From assembly GCA_937922675.1 (NCBI GenBank), contig CALAJN010000004.1, forward strand, positions 1-64,000: a stretch of 64,000 nucleotides of DNA. Direction: 5' to 3'. The DNA comes from an uncultured Granulosicoccaceae bacterium (GTDB lineage: Bacteria; Pseudomonadota; Gammaproteobacteria; Granulosicoccales; Granulosicoccaceae). Position 1 is the first letter of the stretch. Each line of letters begins with the position of its first letter. The notes beneath the pieces are model-generated. The model was given only the letters and a program-made list of their open reading frames with translations, was not told where the DNA came from and searched no databases. The translations under genes were made by a program, and so were the position numbers. Positions 37,981-47,114 of this stretch are shown one piece after another.

Positions 37981-39483
37981 TCATCCGATCCTTTGGGTCC
38001 AGCGCTCGATTGCCGAGCCACCGCTGCGAGCGCGGACCTTGGACAGTTTTGCGTAGCCACGTCTCTTGTAGCGTTGCTCTCGCCAGCGATTACCGCGGAA
38101 AAAGGGCACGACGACAAGACCGAGGAAGGCGACCAGACCAAAACCTGCACAGGCCAGTTTGACCATGTCCGGTGTGCCAGCGCCCCCATCCATCCATGCC
38201 AGACCTGTGATCATCAATCCACCCAGCGACACAACCCACAAAAGGGCGTAGGCGATGGCGCTGCCAATCAGGCCACGGATCAGCAGCCACGGCAATGTGA
38301 AAAGCAACGCAGCCCAGGACACTCCGCGCTTGACAGCCTTCAAGGAGCCTTCGGGTGATTCGTAGAGCACCCATTGAGGGCCACGGCCGGTATCGAGATT
38401 AGTGCTTTCGTAGGGATCAGCGCCTGGATCTTCCTGATCGAGCAGTGAATCCAGGTCGCGGGCATCCGCATAGTCGTCTCGCAGCCCGGAATCGAAGGAG
38501 GCTGACCCCGGCTGCACCGGTATCTCATCAAGACCATCCGTATACCGTTGCTGATCCGAGGCTCTGTTTGCGAGTCCTGCGGTTGCGGCTGCGGCTGCGC
38601 CGGCAGGAACGATATTCGAGTTGTCGTGTACGCCCGGGCGGTCAGCAGACGCGTCATCGAGCAGCGAGTCCCCCGATTGCACGGACTGTTCAAGCCAGTC
38701 CAGCTCCTCGGGTACATCATTGGCAAGCGGCTGGCCACCAGCGCTTGTGTGGGCCAGAGCGTCGGGTGATTCGTGGCCTGAGTGATCATCCGCTTCAGCC
38801 GGATGATGAGACGAGTGAGCGGCAGAGTGATGCACGTCCTGATCCGTAGCCGGGTCGATAGCCTGGTCCGCAGCTCGGGCAGACGGATTGTTCTGCACGC
38901 CCTCAGCCTTGTGTGCGTGTGGAGATTCCTTGCCCGTCAAGTCGAATAGTCGTTCCTCGAGGGAGGCCGCGCTTAAATCGCCCAACTGTGCAAGGTCCCC
39001 AGGACTCAAATCCAGCCCGGGGTCATCGTCGAGCTCCATATTCATGAGCGAACGCTCACTGCTGGGAAGCTCATCCGCTGATTCATCACTGATATGCGCT
39101 TCGAGATCGAACCCGAGCTCGGTGCTGCGCGCTACGCCGGAGCGCGAGGAGGATAGTGCCGAGGACACGATCGCATTCTCTTCCTTGAGAGTGTCATCCA
39201 GAGAATCGAGTTGCATATCGAACGGCTTGTCTTCGGATTCTGCCTGCATCGGCTCCAGCGACAAGACCTGGTCTTCAACCTCGCTCTCGCTGATCGAGCT
39301 GCTGTCAGCGTCCGTACGCTCGCGTTCAGCGATCAGCTCCTCCACCCGGAGGTTGGTGTAGAGGTAACGCGCCTCGTCATGATCGTCGCTGGCGAGCGCG
39401 CAAGCGCGCGCCCACAAGTGAGGTCTACGCCGGTCCGAGTTGAGCTCGTCGGTGGCTTGCTGGTAAAGCTGTTCGTCGATCAT
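37981..39483 (-). CDS. Large acidic membrane protein, function unknown
   Basis: About 500 residues. A conserved-looking N-terminus (MIDEQLYQQATDELNSDRRR, HLWARACALASDDHDEARYL) resembles a short helical repeat. It is followed by about 300 Asp/Glu/Ser-rich, low-complexity residues with repeated ELxxDxD and DDDPGLDLSPGDL motifs. The C-terminus (380 onward) has a YESPEGSLKAVKRGVSWAA segment like DUF2628 proteins, two or three membrane helices and a basic tail. The start is taken at MIDEQ (39483); 39513 is in frame. Neither a partner nor a pathway is evident. Confidence 0.62.
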   Translation of the reverse strand: MIDEQLYQQATDELNSDRRRPHLWARACALASDDHDEARYLYTNLRVEELIAERERTDADSSSISESEVEDQVLSLEPMQAESEDKPFDMQLDSLDDTLKEENAIVSSALSSSRSGVARSTELGFDLEAHISDESADELPSSERSLMNMELDDDPGLDLSPGDLAQLGDLSAASLEERLFDLTGKESPHAHKAEGVQNNPSARAADQAIDPATDQDVHHSAAHSSHHPAEADDHSGHESPDALAHTSAGGQPLANDVPEELDWLEQSVQSGDSLLDDASADRPGVHDNSNIVPAGAAAAATAGLANRASDQQRYTDGLDEIPVQPGSASFDSGLRDDYADARDLDSLLDQEDPGADPYESTNLDTGRGPQWVLYESPEGSLKAVKRGVSWAALLFTLPWLLIRGLIGSAIAYALLWVVSLGGLMITGLAWMDGGAGTPDMVKLACAGFGLVAFLGLVVVPFFRGNRWREQRYKRRGYAKLSKVRARSGGSAIERWTQRIG

Positions 39484-39730
39484 TCTGCAGGCTTCCTTGA
39501 GCGCACCCATCATTTTAGGTGCACTGCGTCACACCGTCTACTGATGTTGGCCTCAGTGAGTAGAAAATCTTCAAAGCGACGACGAGAAATGTGCTCGGCT
39601 ACCGGCGCGATCCACTGTATTCCGTGACACTACCGGTGCATGTCACCAGGCAACCCGTTCTGTGAAATCACGCCGAGATCGCCTGCCATTCTTGCCATCC
39701 GGAGGCAGCCTGCCTCGTGCCGCGCCGCCT

Positions 39731-40387
39731 ATGGCCTTGCACTGTCTGGTGCGCCCGGGTTGCTCAGGTCGAACGATCGTTTCACTCCTCCTGTGTTTGG
39801 GCCTGGTGACCGGTTGCGCTATCACCTCAGAGGATCTTTCTGGGGGGCCGTCTACCGCTGAGAGCGGCGACAAGGGCGCTGGTACGGTTACTGATCAGAG
39901 CTTTGAGCGTGACGAGCGATCCCATCGCCTCTTTGCCGACTTGCCCGAGGAGGGCGACGTGGCACCGCGCTCGCGTCTTGTCGCCAGTGACTTCGCCGAT
40001 GCATTGTCGCAGGTACCGGGGCTCGGCCCGGAGCAGTCTAATTTGCGCGTGACGCCTCCGCAGTCGCGCTTTGCCGAACTGATCGTCGAGGAACTGCATG
40101 GCGCAGGCTATGACCTGTCCTTGGTGCCTGATTCTATGGAGGCTGTGCTGCACTACCAGGTCAGCGTCCCTGACGCAGCCGTAGACACCTACACTGTTAT
40201 TGTGTCGGTGGATTCCGTCCAACTGAGGCGCTCGTACCGTGCGGACTCATCAGGCGTGCAGCCCGTGACGCCCATGTACGTGCGAGGAGCTTCGTCTGCC
40301 GGCATCGTGCTTGATGCCACGCGCTTTGATGAGCCCGCCGTGCAGAGAGCCATGGCTGCCGCTGACGAGTCTGCTTCTGGCCAATAA
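39731..40387 (+). CDS. Lipoprotein, function unknown
   Basis: 218 residues from 39731, or 241 from 39662. A hydrophobic stretch (TIVSLLLCLGLVTGC) ends in lipobox LVTGC. The body has a mixed alpha/beta domain (FAELIVEELHGAGYDLSL, VLHYQVSV, YTVIVSVDSVQLRRSY) that resembles small pilus-assembly or sporulation-related envelope domains but is not identified. It is divergent from the membrane-protein gene. Confidence 0.62.
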   Translation: MALHCLVRPGCSGRTIVSLLLCLGLVTGCAITSEDLSGGPSTAESGDKGAGTVTDQSFERDERSHRLFADLPEEGDVAPRSRLVASDFADALSQVPGLGPEQSNLRVTPPQSRFAELIVEELHGAGYDLSLVPDSMEAVLHYQVSVPDAAVDTYTVIVSVDSVQLRRSYRADSSGVQPVTPMYVRGASSAGIVLDATRFDEPAVQRAMAAADESASGQ

Positions 40388-40623
40388 CTGAATCACCATG
40401 GTCTCTGGCAACGACTCGATGATTCTCGACACCAACAACAAGCGTCTGACTCAGCAAATCGTTGCGAACTACAACGCCGACAACGATGTGATGTCAGTCG
40501 AAGAAGGATGTGGGGCAGGGTCTTGTCACGCAGAGATGCCACGTCGTGGGGGCGGTGTGACGCACCAGCGTCGAGTTCAATAATTAGTGTCGTTTGATCT
40601 CGCTGGCCCCGCCGGGCGTTCCC
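40388..40623. other. Intergenic gap
   Basis: Between the lipoprotein gene and the end of hspQ. A 61-codon open frame (40398-40583) contains a curious GCGAGSCH stretch but has no Shine-Dalgarno and no recognised homology; it is not called. No terminator with a T run is seen. Confidence 0.4.
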
Positions 40624-40974
40624 TCAGTGGGTCAGAAGTCGACGCGCCCGGTAACAACCCTCGACGTCGCGCACAAATTCGCGTTCGACGTCGGGGTGAC
40701 GCAAGGGCTCGTCGGAATCATCGATGAGCAGGTTCTGCTCAGAGACATATGCCTCGTAGGTGGATTCATCGTTTTGCGCATACACGTGATAGAACGGCTG
40801 GTTCTTGTGTGGGCGCATGGACAGCGGTATTGCTTCGTACCACTCGTCAGTATTGTCAAAAACGGGGTCAACATCGTAAATCACTCCCCGAAAGGGGAAC
40901 ACGCGGTGGCGAACAGTCTGCCCGATCCGAAACTTGGCCTCGCGAGCTTCAATAGTAGGTTTTTCGGTGCTCAT
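40624..40974 (-). CDS. hspQ: Heat shock protein HspQ
   Basis: 116 residues. It matches the HspQ family: FRIGQTVRHRVFPFRGVIYDVDP, PHKNQPFYHVYAQ and YEAYVSEQNLL, in a beta-barrel. In enterobacteria HspQ is a heat-induced adaptor and specificity factor for the Lon protease and binds hemimethylated oriC. It is monocistronic here, divergent from the oxidoreductase gene by 77 bases. Confidence 0.9.
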   Translation of the reverse strand: MSTEKPTIEAREAKFRIGQTVRHRVFPFRGVIYDVDPVFDNTDEWYEAIPLSMRPHKNQPFYHVYAQNDESTYEAYVSEQNLLIDDSDEPLRHPDVEREFVRDVEGCYRARRLLTH

Positions 40975-41051
40975 GGGCGCAGTGTACCTGCAACTTCATT
41001 GCGGTCCTGAAGCTTTCTCAGACGCTATAATGCACATATGAAAATTGGCCG

Positions 41052-42221
41052 ATGACAATGAGCAGAGCACCGGTGCGTTATGCCTTGATCGGCACCGGCA
41101 TGATGGGCTGTGAACACCTGCGCTTTCTAGGCGTCATGCGGGCTATGGGGCATCCGGTATCGCTCGCTGCTCTGGTTGACCCCGATAAGGACATGCTCGC
41201 CGCTGCTGGTGCGCTGGCCGAAGAGCTCGGTTTCGAGCAGTTCGTGTCTCATGTATCGCAGCACGCACTTGAGCTGGCCACTATCGACGCCGCGGTCATC
41301 GCCTCTCCCAACTACACTCATCGAGCGGTGCTTGAGCCGTTGCTCGACGCAGATATCGCCATTCTGGCGGAAAAACCGCTCTGTACAACGGTTGTTGATT
41401 GCGAATGGTTACTCGCCGCCCTGGTTGCACGTCGATCCTCGCAGCCTTTCTGGACCGCCATGGAGTATCGCTACATGCCTCCGGCTGCGCGATTGCTCGA
41501 AAGACTTGGCGCGGGCGACGTCGGGCATATCCGAATGGTATCCATTCGCGAGCATCGCTACCCGTTTCTTGAAAAGGTAGGTCACTGGAATCGCCACAAT
41601 GCGCATACGGGCGGAACGTTGGTGGAGAAGTGTTGCCACCATTTTGATCTGATGCGCCTCATCACCGGTGCTGAACCGCTACGTCTTTATGCAACAGGCG
41701 GTATGGACGTCAATCATCTGGATGAGGTCGTCGATGGCAGGCCGGCAGACATCATCGATAATGCGTTGGTACTGGTTGATTTTGATAATGGCGTGCGTGC
41801 CTCTCTTGATCTGTGCATGTTTGCCGAAGGCAGCGATCCGCAGGAGCAAATCACCGTCATAGGCGATGCAGGGCGTCTTGATGCCTTCATCCCCGCACCT
41901 GCAAGGTTTCGTAGTAGCGACAGTGACCCACACGGCCGTGTCGAATTCACTCCACGAGATGGGCGCGGCAAGGAGATCGATACGACGCTCGTTGACGCCA
42001 GGCTCGTTGAGGCCGGTGATCATCACGGATCGACCTACCATCAACATGAACGCTTTCTAGCAGCGATCAACGGCGATGGCCCGGTTGCAGTCACTGCCGT
42101 GGACGGCGCACTTGCAGTGGCCATGGGCGCCTGTGCACAGGCGTCTATTTCTGCGCACCAAGCCATGCCATTCATCGCACCCGAAGGTGCGCATATCCGC
42201 CAGGAAAAACAGGCCTCATGA
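41052..42221 (+). CDS. Gfo/Idh/MocA-family oxidoreductase
   Basis: 389 residues. N-terminal Rossmann fold with ALIGTGMMGCEHL and the LAEKPLC motif (Lys in the catalytic EKP); the C-terminal domain has HTGGTLVEKCCHHFDLMR with a His-rich active-site segment as in inositol or sugar dehydrogenases. It would oxidise a polyol or sugar with NAD(P). It overlaps the aldo/keto reductase gene by four bases (ATGA), so the trio is one operon. Confidence 0.86.
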   Translation: MTMSRAPVRYALIGTGMMGCEHLRFLGVMRAMGHPVSLAALVDPDKDMLAAAGALAEELGFEQFVSHVSQHALELATIDAAVIASPNYTHRAVLEPLLDADIAILAEKPLCTTVVDCEWLLAALVARRSSQPFWTAMEYRYMPPAARLLERLGAGDVGHIRMVSIREHRYPFLEKVGHWNRHNAHTGGTLVEKCCHHFDLMRLITGAEPLRLYATGGMDVNHLDEVVDGRPADIIDNALVLVDFDNGVRASLDLCMFAEGSDPQEQITVIGDAGRLDAFIPAPARFRSSDSDPHGRVEFTPRDGRGKEIDTTLVDARLVEAGDHHGSTYHQHERFLAAINGDGPVAVTAVDGALAVAMGACAQASISAHQAMPFIAPEGAHIRQEKQAS

Positions 42222-43222
42222 CCCGCGCTGAAGACAGTTCACCCATGCCGACGCAGTTGCTTGCAACCGGCTCCAGAATGCCGCTGATCGGTCTTGGGCT
42301 GTGGAAGATTCCTCGGCCGATAGTTGCCGATACTGTGGTCGAGGCAATACGTCTTGGTTATCGTCACCTTGACGGTGCCTGTGACTATGGCAACGAAAAA
42401 GAAGTGGGCGAGGGCATCCGGCGCGCGATCGATGAAGGCCTCTGCACTCGTGAAGAACTCTGGGTCACGAGCAAACTGTGGAACACCTACCATCGTGGTG
42501 ACCATGTCGTTATGGCCCTGGAGCGCTCGCTTGAAGATCTGGGGCTCGACTACCTCGATCTTTATCTCGTGCATTTTCCGATTGCCCTCGAGTTTGTTCC
42601 CTTTGAAACTCGCTATCCGCCCGAGTGGGTACTGGATCCGCAGGCGGATACTCCGATGATGAGTTCCGCCCGAGTTCCTTTGTCCGAGACCTGGCGGGCG
42701 ATGGAAGCGCTCGCGGATGAGGGTCTGGCGCGCGACATCGGCGTGTGCAATTACAACACCGGGCTACTAAGAGACTGTTTGAATTACGCCAACCGGCCGC
42801 CGGCTGTGTTGCAGGTTGAGTCGCATCCGTATCTCACCCAATCCAAATTACTGAAATTCTGCTCAGAGCAGGATATTGCTGTGACAGCTTTTAGTCCGCT
42901 GGGTGCTCTCTCTTATGTTGAACTTGGAATGGCTGAGGCCGATGATGCCGTGTTGGCGCAACCGGCAGTGATTGATATCGCTGGCAGGCTTGGCAAGACA
43001 CCGGCGCAGGTAGTCCTGCGATGGGGGATTCAGCGCGGCACATCCATTGTGCCAAAGACTACAAAGGTAGAGCGTCTTGCCGAGAATGCGGCCCTTTTCG
43101 ACTTTGAGCTCACCGGCGAGGATATGCAGACGATAGCTGCACTGAATCGCAATCAGCGATTCAACGATCCTGGTGTGTTCGGTGAAGCTGCCTTCAATAC
43201 CTTCATGCCCATTTACGACTGA
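42218..43222 (+). CDS. Aldo/keto reductase
   Basis: 334 residues, AKR fold with the catalytic tetrad in place: Asp and Tyr in HLDGACDYGNEKEVGEG, Lys in VTSKLWN and His in LYLVHFP; the NADPH site is in IVPKTTKVERLAENA. The insert EFVPFETRYPPEW and overall pattern resemble xylose or polyol reductases (AKR2-type). Coupled to the Gfo/Idh gene upstream; 9 bases before the TauD-like gene. The pathway presumably handles a sugar or polyol. Confidence 0.86.
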   Translation: MTRAEDSSPMPTQLLATGSRMPLIGLGLWKIPRPIVADTVVEAIRLGYRHLDGACDYGNEKEVGEGIRRAIDEGLCTREELWVTSKLWNTYHRGDHVVMALERSLEDLGLDYLDLYLVHFPIALEFVPFETRYPPEWVLDPQADTPMMSSARVPLSETWRAMEALADEGLARDIGVCNYNTGLLRDCLNYANRPPAVLQVESHPYLTQSKLLKFCSEQDIAVTAFSPLGALSYVELGMAEADDAVLAQPAVIDIAGRLGKTPAQVVLRWGIQRGTSIVPKTTKVERLAENAALFDFELTGEDMQTIAALNRNQRFNDPGVFGEAAFNTFMPIYD

Positions 43223-43231
43223 GTACTAACC

Positions 43232-44206
43232 ATGACTTATTCGCTTACGCTTCTCGACGTCGATGGTCAGCAATCGATCGACCAGAGTATTTTTCCGCTG
43301 GTTGTTGATGGCTCTGACGTGCCTGCCGAGGATGTTGACCGTTGGGTGCGCCAAAGGCATGAGACTATCGCTGAGCAACTGGCACGCAATGGCGCGGTTT
43401 TGTTTCGTGGGTTTCCGGTGAATGACATCGACGGTTTTGACGCCTTTGTACGCGCTTTTGATCTGCCCAATTTTCAGTACAAGGACTCATTGTCCAATGC
43501 GGTTCGCGTGAACAAGACCGAACGCGTTTTTACGGCAAACGAGGCTCCGCCCGATGTCGAGATTTTCATGCACCATGAAATGGCACAGACCCCGGTATAC
43601 CCCTCACGTCTGTTTTTCTACTGCAACAAAGCGGCGGAGCAAGCTGGAGCTACACCCATTTGCCGCAGTGACCTTCTGTGGATGCGTATCGAAGCTGAGT
43701 TTCCGGACTTTGCCAAGGCAGCTGAGCAACACGGGCTGCTTTATACCAACGTGATGCCAGCGACCGATGATCCCGAATCTGGTCAAGGGCGCAGCTGGGG
43801 TAGTACCTTCTTTGCAGAAGATCGAGCGGAGGCGGAAGCTCGAATGAAGGAACTGGGCTACAGCTGGACGTGGAACGATGACGGAAGCCTTGCAGCCACT
43901 ACACCAGTGCTCCCGGCTGTGCGTGAGCTGGAGGATGGCTCACGCGTGTTCTTCAATCAACTCATCGCGGCCTTCAAGGGCTGGAAGGATTCACGCAATG
44001 ATCCCTCCAAGGCCATCACGTTGGGTGACGGCTCACCGCTGGATACACCGACCGTACTCGCCATTTGCGATATAGCCGACGAGCTCGCCTTCGATATTCC
44101 CTGGCAGGACGGTGATGTGGCCTTGATTGATAACTACCGTGTCATGCACGGGCGCCGCCCGTTCACCGGTACGCGTCGGGTGCTGGCATCGCTGGTAGCG
44201 GCCTGA
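43232..44206 (+). CDS. TauD/TfdA-family Fe(II)/2-oxoglutarate dioxygenase
   Basis: 324 residues. The facial triad is His-x-Asp/Glu as HHEMA (residues about 111-113), with the distal His in MHGRRPF near the C-terminus and the 2-oxoglutarate Arg in RRVLASL. The clavaminate-synthase-like subgroup within TauD fits best. Last gene of the trio with Gfo/Idh and aldo/keto reductase, so it may hydroxylate an intermediate of the same route. It ends before a hairpin at 44237. Confidence 0.86.
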   Translation: MTYSLTLLDVDGQQSIDQSIFPLVVDGSDVPAEDVDRWVRQRHETIAEQLARNGAVLFRGFPVNDIDGFDAFVRAFDLPNFQYKDSLSNAVRVNKTERVFTANEAPPDVEIFMHHEMAQTPVYPSRLFFYCNKAAEQAGATPICRSDLLWMRIEAEFPDFAKAAEQHGLLYTNVMPATDDPESGQGRSWGSTFFAEDRAEAEARMKELGYSWTWNDDGSLAATTPVLPAVRELEDGSRVFFNQLIAAFKGWKDSRNDPSKAITLGDGSPLDTPTVLAICDIADELAFDIPWQDGDVALIDNYRVMHGRRPFTGTRRVLASLVAA

Positions 44207-44236
44207 GTCGGCGGGTACTGGCCGTTTGGATTTGAT

Positions 44237-44260
44237 CAGCCCGGTATTCTTGCCGGGCTG
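44237..44260 (+). terminator. Terminator candidate after the dioxygenase gene
   Basis: A perfect 8-bp stem (CAGCCCGG/CCGGGCTG) with an 8-base loop starts 31 bases after the stop. The following GTGTTACTTC has only short T pairs. Confidence 0.5.
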
Positions 44261-44319
44261 GTGTTACTTCCCGATGGGAGTGGCCGCGGTCCAAGCGTGG
44301 CCTTGTTTTCATGGGGTTG

Positions 44320-44366
44320 CCAAAAAAAACCCCGAGGAGGCTGTAACGTGTTCAGCCCCTCGGGTT
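44320..44366 (-). terminator. Rho-independent terminator of the DUF481 gene
   Basis: Read on the minus strand, AACCCGAGG pairs with CCTCGGGGTT (one bulged base) across a 20-base loop and is followed by eight T. It lies 15 bases past the DUF481 stop. The strongest intrinsic terminator in the window. Confidence 0.75.
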
Positions 44367-44380
44367 CTTGGCCTGTCAGA

Positions 44381-45250
44381 TCAGATGTCCACCACGAGAT
44401 TGAAGGACGTGATGTTATCGGTGCTTGATGCCTCGGGATTAGTCGGGTCCTCAAGATCGGTATTGCTGCGCGAGAAGTGAGTGACCTTCAAGGAAAAGCG
44501 ATCGGACAACTTGAAAGCTGCGCCCAAGCCGAGCTCGATAAATGTGTTGTCCCCTCCGATGTCAGCACGTACATCGGCGTTCAGGGTGACCGTGTCGGAG
44601 ATGCGGTTGAGGTAGTTCACACCGAGATAGGCAATGGCACCATCAAGATCGTCGCCGAAAACCGGATCGAGCACCTTGTTTCCAAAGCCTGCCTCACCCG
44701 ACAGGTAACCTGAGGCATTCCGGTAGAAGCTGTAGCCTGCACCGATCACCTGGCGGCTTGCAGTATCGATGTTGGCAGGCTCATCGGTTTCCCAGTCGAG
44801 GATTCCGAAGGCGTACAGCTTTTCACTGAAGTAGTACTTTGGCTGATAGCCAAACGCAAGCCGATCTGAATTTTCTCCTTCGACAATTTCACGAACTGGA
44901 AATCCGTTGTCATCTGTGACGACTTCATTGGTCACATCATCACGCTGGGTCACCAGTACTGTCGATGTTCCCTTGAACATGGATGCGGTGAGTACATGGT
45001 CCCAACGTTCGTAACTCTTGATCAGTCGTACTGATCCGTTGATGTTGTCAGACGAGGCATTGCCGGATGCAAAGGTTGCTCCCAGACTGGCTGTCCCTGT
45101 CCAGCCTGTAAAAACTGCCCCACCAATGGCTGCTGCCTGGTCAGAGACACTTTCGTTGCCGAGATCTGTCTGTGCAAAGGCAGCGCTTCCAAACATGAGT
45201 GCGCCTGCTGCGATAGTGACTGGTGTGCTTAAACGTTTCACGTTGATCAT
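44381..45250 (-). CDS. DUF481-family outer-membrane protein (YdiY-like)
   Basis: 289 residues. Signal peptide (ITIAAGALMFGSAAFAQ type, cut near AFA-QT). The rest is a beta-barrel with the DUF481 run WTGTASLGATFASGNAS, YFLFSEKLYAFGILDWE-type strands (here KYYFSEKLYAFGILDWETD) and a C-terminal aliphatic beta-strand. DUF481 proteins include a salt-induced outer-membrane protein; the function is unclear. Monocistronic, with its own terminator at 44320-44366. Confidence 0.82.
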   Translation of the reverse strand: MINVKRLSTPVTIAAGALMFGSAAFAQTDLGNESVSDQAAAIGGAVFTGWTGTASLGATFASGNASSDNINGSVRLIKSYERWDHVLTASMFKGTSTVLVTQRDDVTNEVVTDDNGFPVREIVEGENSDRLAFGYQPKYYFSEKLYAFGILDWETDEPANIDTASRQVIGAGYSFYRNASGYLSGEAGFGNKVLDPVFGDDLDGAIAYLGVNYLNRISDTVTLNADVRADIGGDNTFIELGLGAAFKLSDRFSLKVTHFSRSNTDLEDPTNPEASSTDNITSFNLVVDI

Positions 45251-45328
45251 TCTTGACTGTGTTTATGGAGAGTAGTTAGAGCTTGGTTCAATATGCGCGA
45301 TTTATCCAACATCTTGAGAAATAAATGA

Positions 45329-45361
45329 CAGTCGTTGACAAGTTCTGTCGCAGTCGTTGAC
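45329..45361. promoter_or_regulatory. Pair of 11-bp direct repeats between divergent genes
   Basis: CAGTCGTTGAC occurs at 45329-45339 and 45351-45361, exactly 22 bases apart, i.e. on the same helix face. It lies between the divergent DUF481 and 5'-nucleotidase starts. An operator for a dimeric or tandem-binding regulator is possible; the protein is unknown. Confidence 0.45.
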
Positions 45362-45442
45362 GCTCGTTGTGGTCGGCCAGGGTCAGTGGTCGCGCTCTGG
45401 TAGTCTATGTGCCACTGCAATGACACAGATGAGCCAAACGAG

Positions 45443-47038
45443 ATGATCCATCGCCGCACCGTTCCATACGCAAGCGCCCTCGCGCTGTGCACGCTTTCGG
45501 GTATTGCCTCGGCAGATACCCTCACGATTCTTCACACCAATGACTTTCACTCCAAGGTTGAGCCCATTAGCAGGTTTGATAGTCCTTGCAGTGCCGAGGA
45601 CAATTCTGCAGGAGAGTGCTTTGGTGGATATGCTCGATTGGTAACGGCCATTGAAGCTGCGCGCTCCAGAGCGGCTGAAAAAAGTAATGCAGGCGTCCTG
45701 CTGGTCGATGGGGGTGATCAGTTTCAGGGATCTCTGTTTTACACCTACTACAAGGGCAAAGTGGCGGCAGAGATGATGAACTCACTGGGCTACGATGCGA
45801 TGACCGTTGGAAACCATGAGTTCGATGACGGGCCTGTTGTGCTTCGAGCATTCGCCGACACGGTGGAGTTCCCGGTATTGATGTCCAACGGTGATGTAGC
45901 GAATGAACCGCAGCTCGCGGGCAAGATACTGAAGTCAACGGTTATTGAGAAAGGAGGCGAGCGTTACGGCTTGATCGGACTGACGCCTGAAAATACTGGC
46001 GAGCTTGCAAGCCCTGGACGCAATGTCACATTTTCGGATCCGGTAAGTGCTGTGCAGACAGAGGTTGACAAATTGGAAGCTGAAGGCATAGACCGTATCA
46101 TCGTGTTGTCGCACTCCGGATACGGGACAGATCAGCGCGTAGCTACCGAAACCACGGGCGTGGATATCATTGTTGGTGGGCACAGCAATACCTTGCTCTC
46201 CAACACCGATGAAAATGCTGCAGGACCGTACCCAACGATGGTGGGAGACACGGCAATTGTGCAGGCTTACGCGTACGGAAAGTATCTGGGTGAGCTTTCA
46301 GTGTCGTTCGATGCTGATGGAGTGATAGATCAGGTCAGCGGTGACCCGATCATCATTGATGGTCAAGTCATTGAGGACGAAGCGACACTTGCGCGGGTAT
46401 CCGAACTTGCTGAACCGCTTGACGGCATTCGAACTCAAGTTGTCGCTGGTACTTCTGCAGACATCGACGGTAGTCGGGATGTGTGTCGGGTACAGGAATG
46501 CGAGATGGGCAATCTTGTTGCTGATGCGATGCTTGCCCGAGTCAAATCTCAAGGTATTGATATTGCACTGATGAACGCGGGTGGCATTCGCGCTTCGATA
46601 GGCGCTGGTGAAGTTACGATGGGCGACGTGCTGACGGTGCTGCCATTCCAGAACACGCTGTCCACCTTCAGTCTGTCGGGCGCCGATGTTGTCGCAGCGC
46701 TTGAGAATGGAGTCAGCGAGGTGGAAGAGGTGGCTGGGCGTTTTCCTCAGGTAGCTGGCGTGCAGTATGTGTTTGACCCTTCATCGCCTGTCGGGGAGAG
46801 AATTGTTGATGTGCTTGTCGCTGGTGAGGATGGCTTTGCTCCTATAGATTTGGATGCGATCTACGGGATTGTCTCCAATGATTATGTTCGCAAGGGAGGA
46901 GACGGCTATGCGGTGTTTGCTGACAGGGCGAGCGATGTCTACGATTACGGCCCCAGCCTGGATGCCGTTGTCGCCGATTATTTGGCGGCAAGTGGCTCAT
47001 ACCAGCCGACGCTTGATGGGCGCATTGCTACCAGGTGA
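45443..47038 (+). CDS. Periplasmic 5'-nucleotidase / 2',3'-cyclic phosphodiesterase type
   Basis: 531 residues, metallophosphoesterase of the UshA class. A signal peptide ends near IASA. Metal ligands: LHTNDFHSKVEP, GGDQFQGS, GNHEFDDG, the HSGYGTD region and GGHSNT. The C-terminal nucleotide-binding domain has NAGGIRASI and FQNTLSTFSLSG. It would hydrolyse extracellular nucleotides for phosphate and nucleosides. The start at 45443 gives the signal peptide; an upstream frame to 45407 does not improve it. Confidence 0.88.
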   Translation: MIHRRTVPYASALALCTLSGIASADTLTILHTNDFHSKVEPISRFDSPCSAEDNSAGECFGGYARLVTAIEAARSRAAEKSNAGVLLVDGGDQFQGSLFYTYYKGKVAAEMMNSLGYDAMTVGNHEFDDGPVVLRAFADTVEFPVLMSNGDVANEPQLAGKILKSTVIEKGGERYGLIGLTPENTGELASPGRNVTFSDPVSAVQTEVDKLEAEGIDRIIVLSHSGYGTDQRVATETTGVDIIVGGHSNTLLSNTDENAAGPYPTMVGDTAIVQAYAYGKYLGELSVSFDADGVIDQVSGDPIIIDGQVIEDEATLARVSELAEPLDGIRTQVVAGTSADIDGSRDVCRVQECEMGNLVADAMLARVKSQGIDIALMNAGGIRASIGAGEVTMGDVLTVLPFQNTLSTFSLSGADVVAALENGVSEVEEVAGRFPQVAGVQYVFDPSSPVGERIVDVLVAGEDGFAPIDLDAIYGIVSNDYVRKGGDGYAVFADRASDVYDYGPSLDAVVADYLAASGSYQPTLDGRIATR

Positions 47039-47114
47039 ACAAATTGCCTGTTGCTTGCGCCTGGTGTAATTGTATGAGACAAGTAGATCCTGGTTTATTT
47101 CAGAGGAAGTCTGT

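Noticed and set aside
40398-40583. 61-codon open frame with a GCGAGSCH motif after a lipoprotein gene
   Set aside because: No ribosome site or homology recognised; only weak evidence for coding.
45321-45361. Pho-box-like TGTCA repeats on the minus strand before the nucleotidase
   Set aside because: The TGTCA spacing is 10 bases and not the 11 of PhoB boxes, and flanking bases do not match; reported only as direct repeats.
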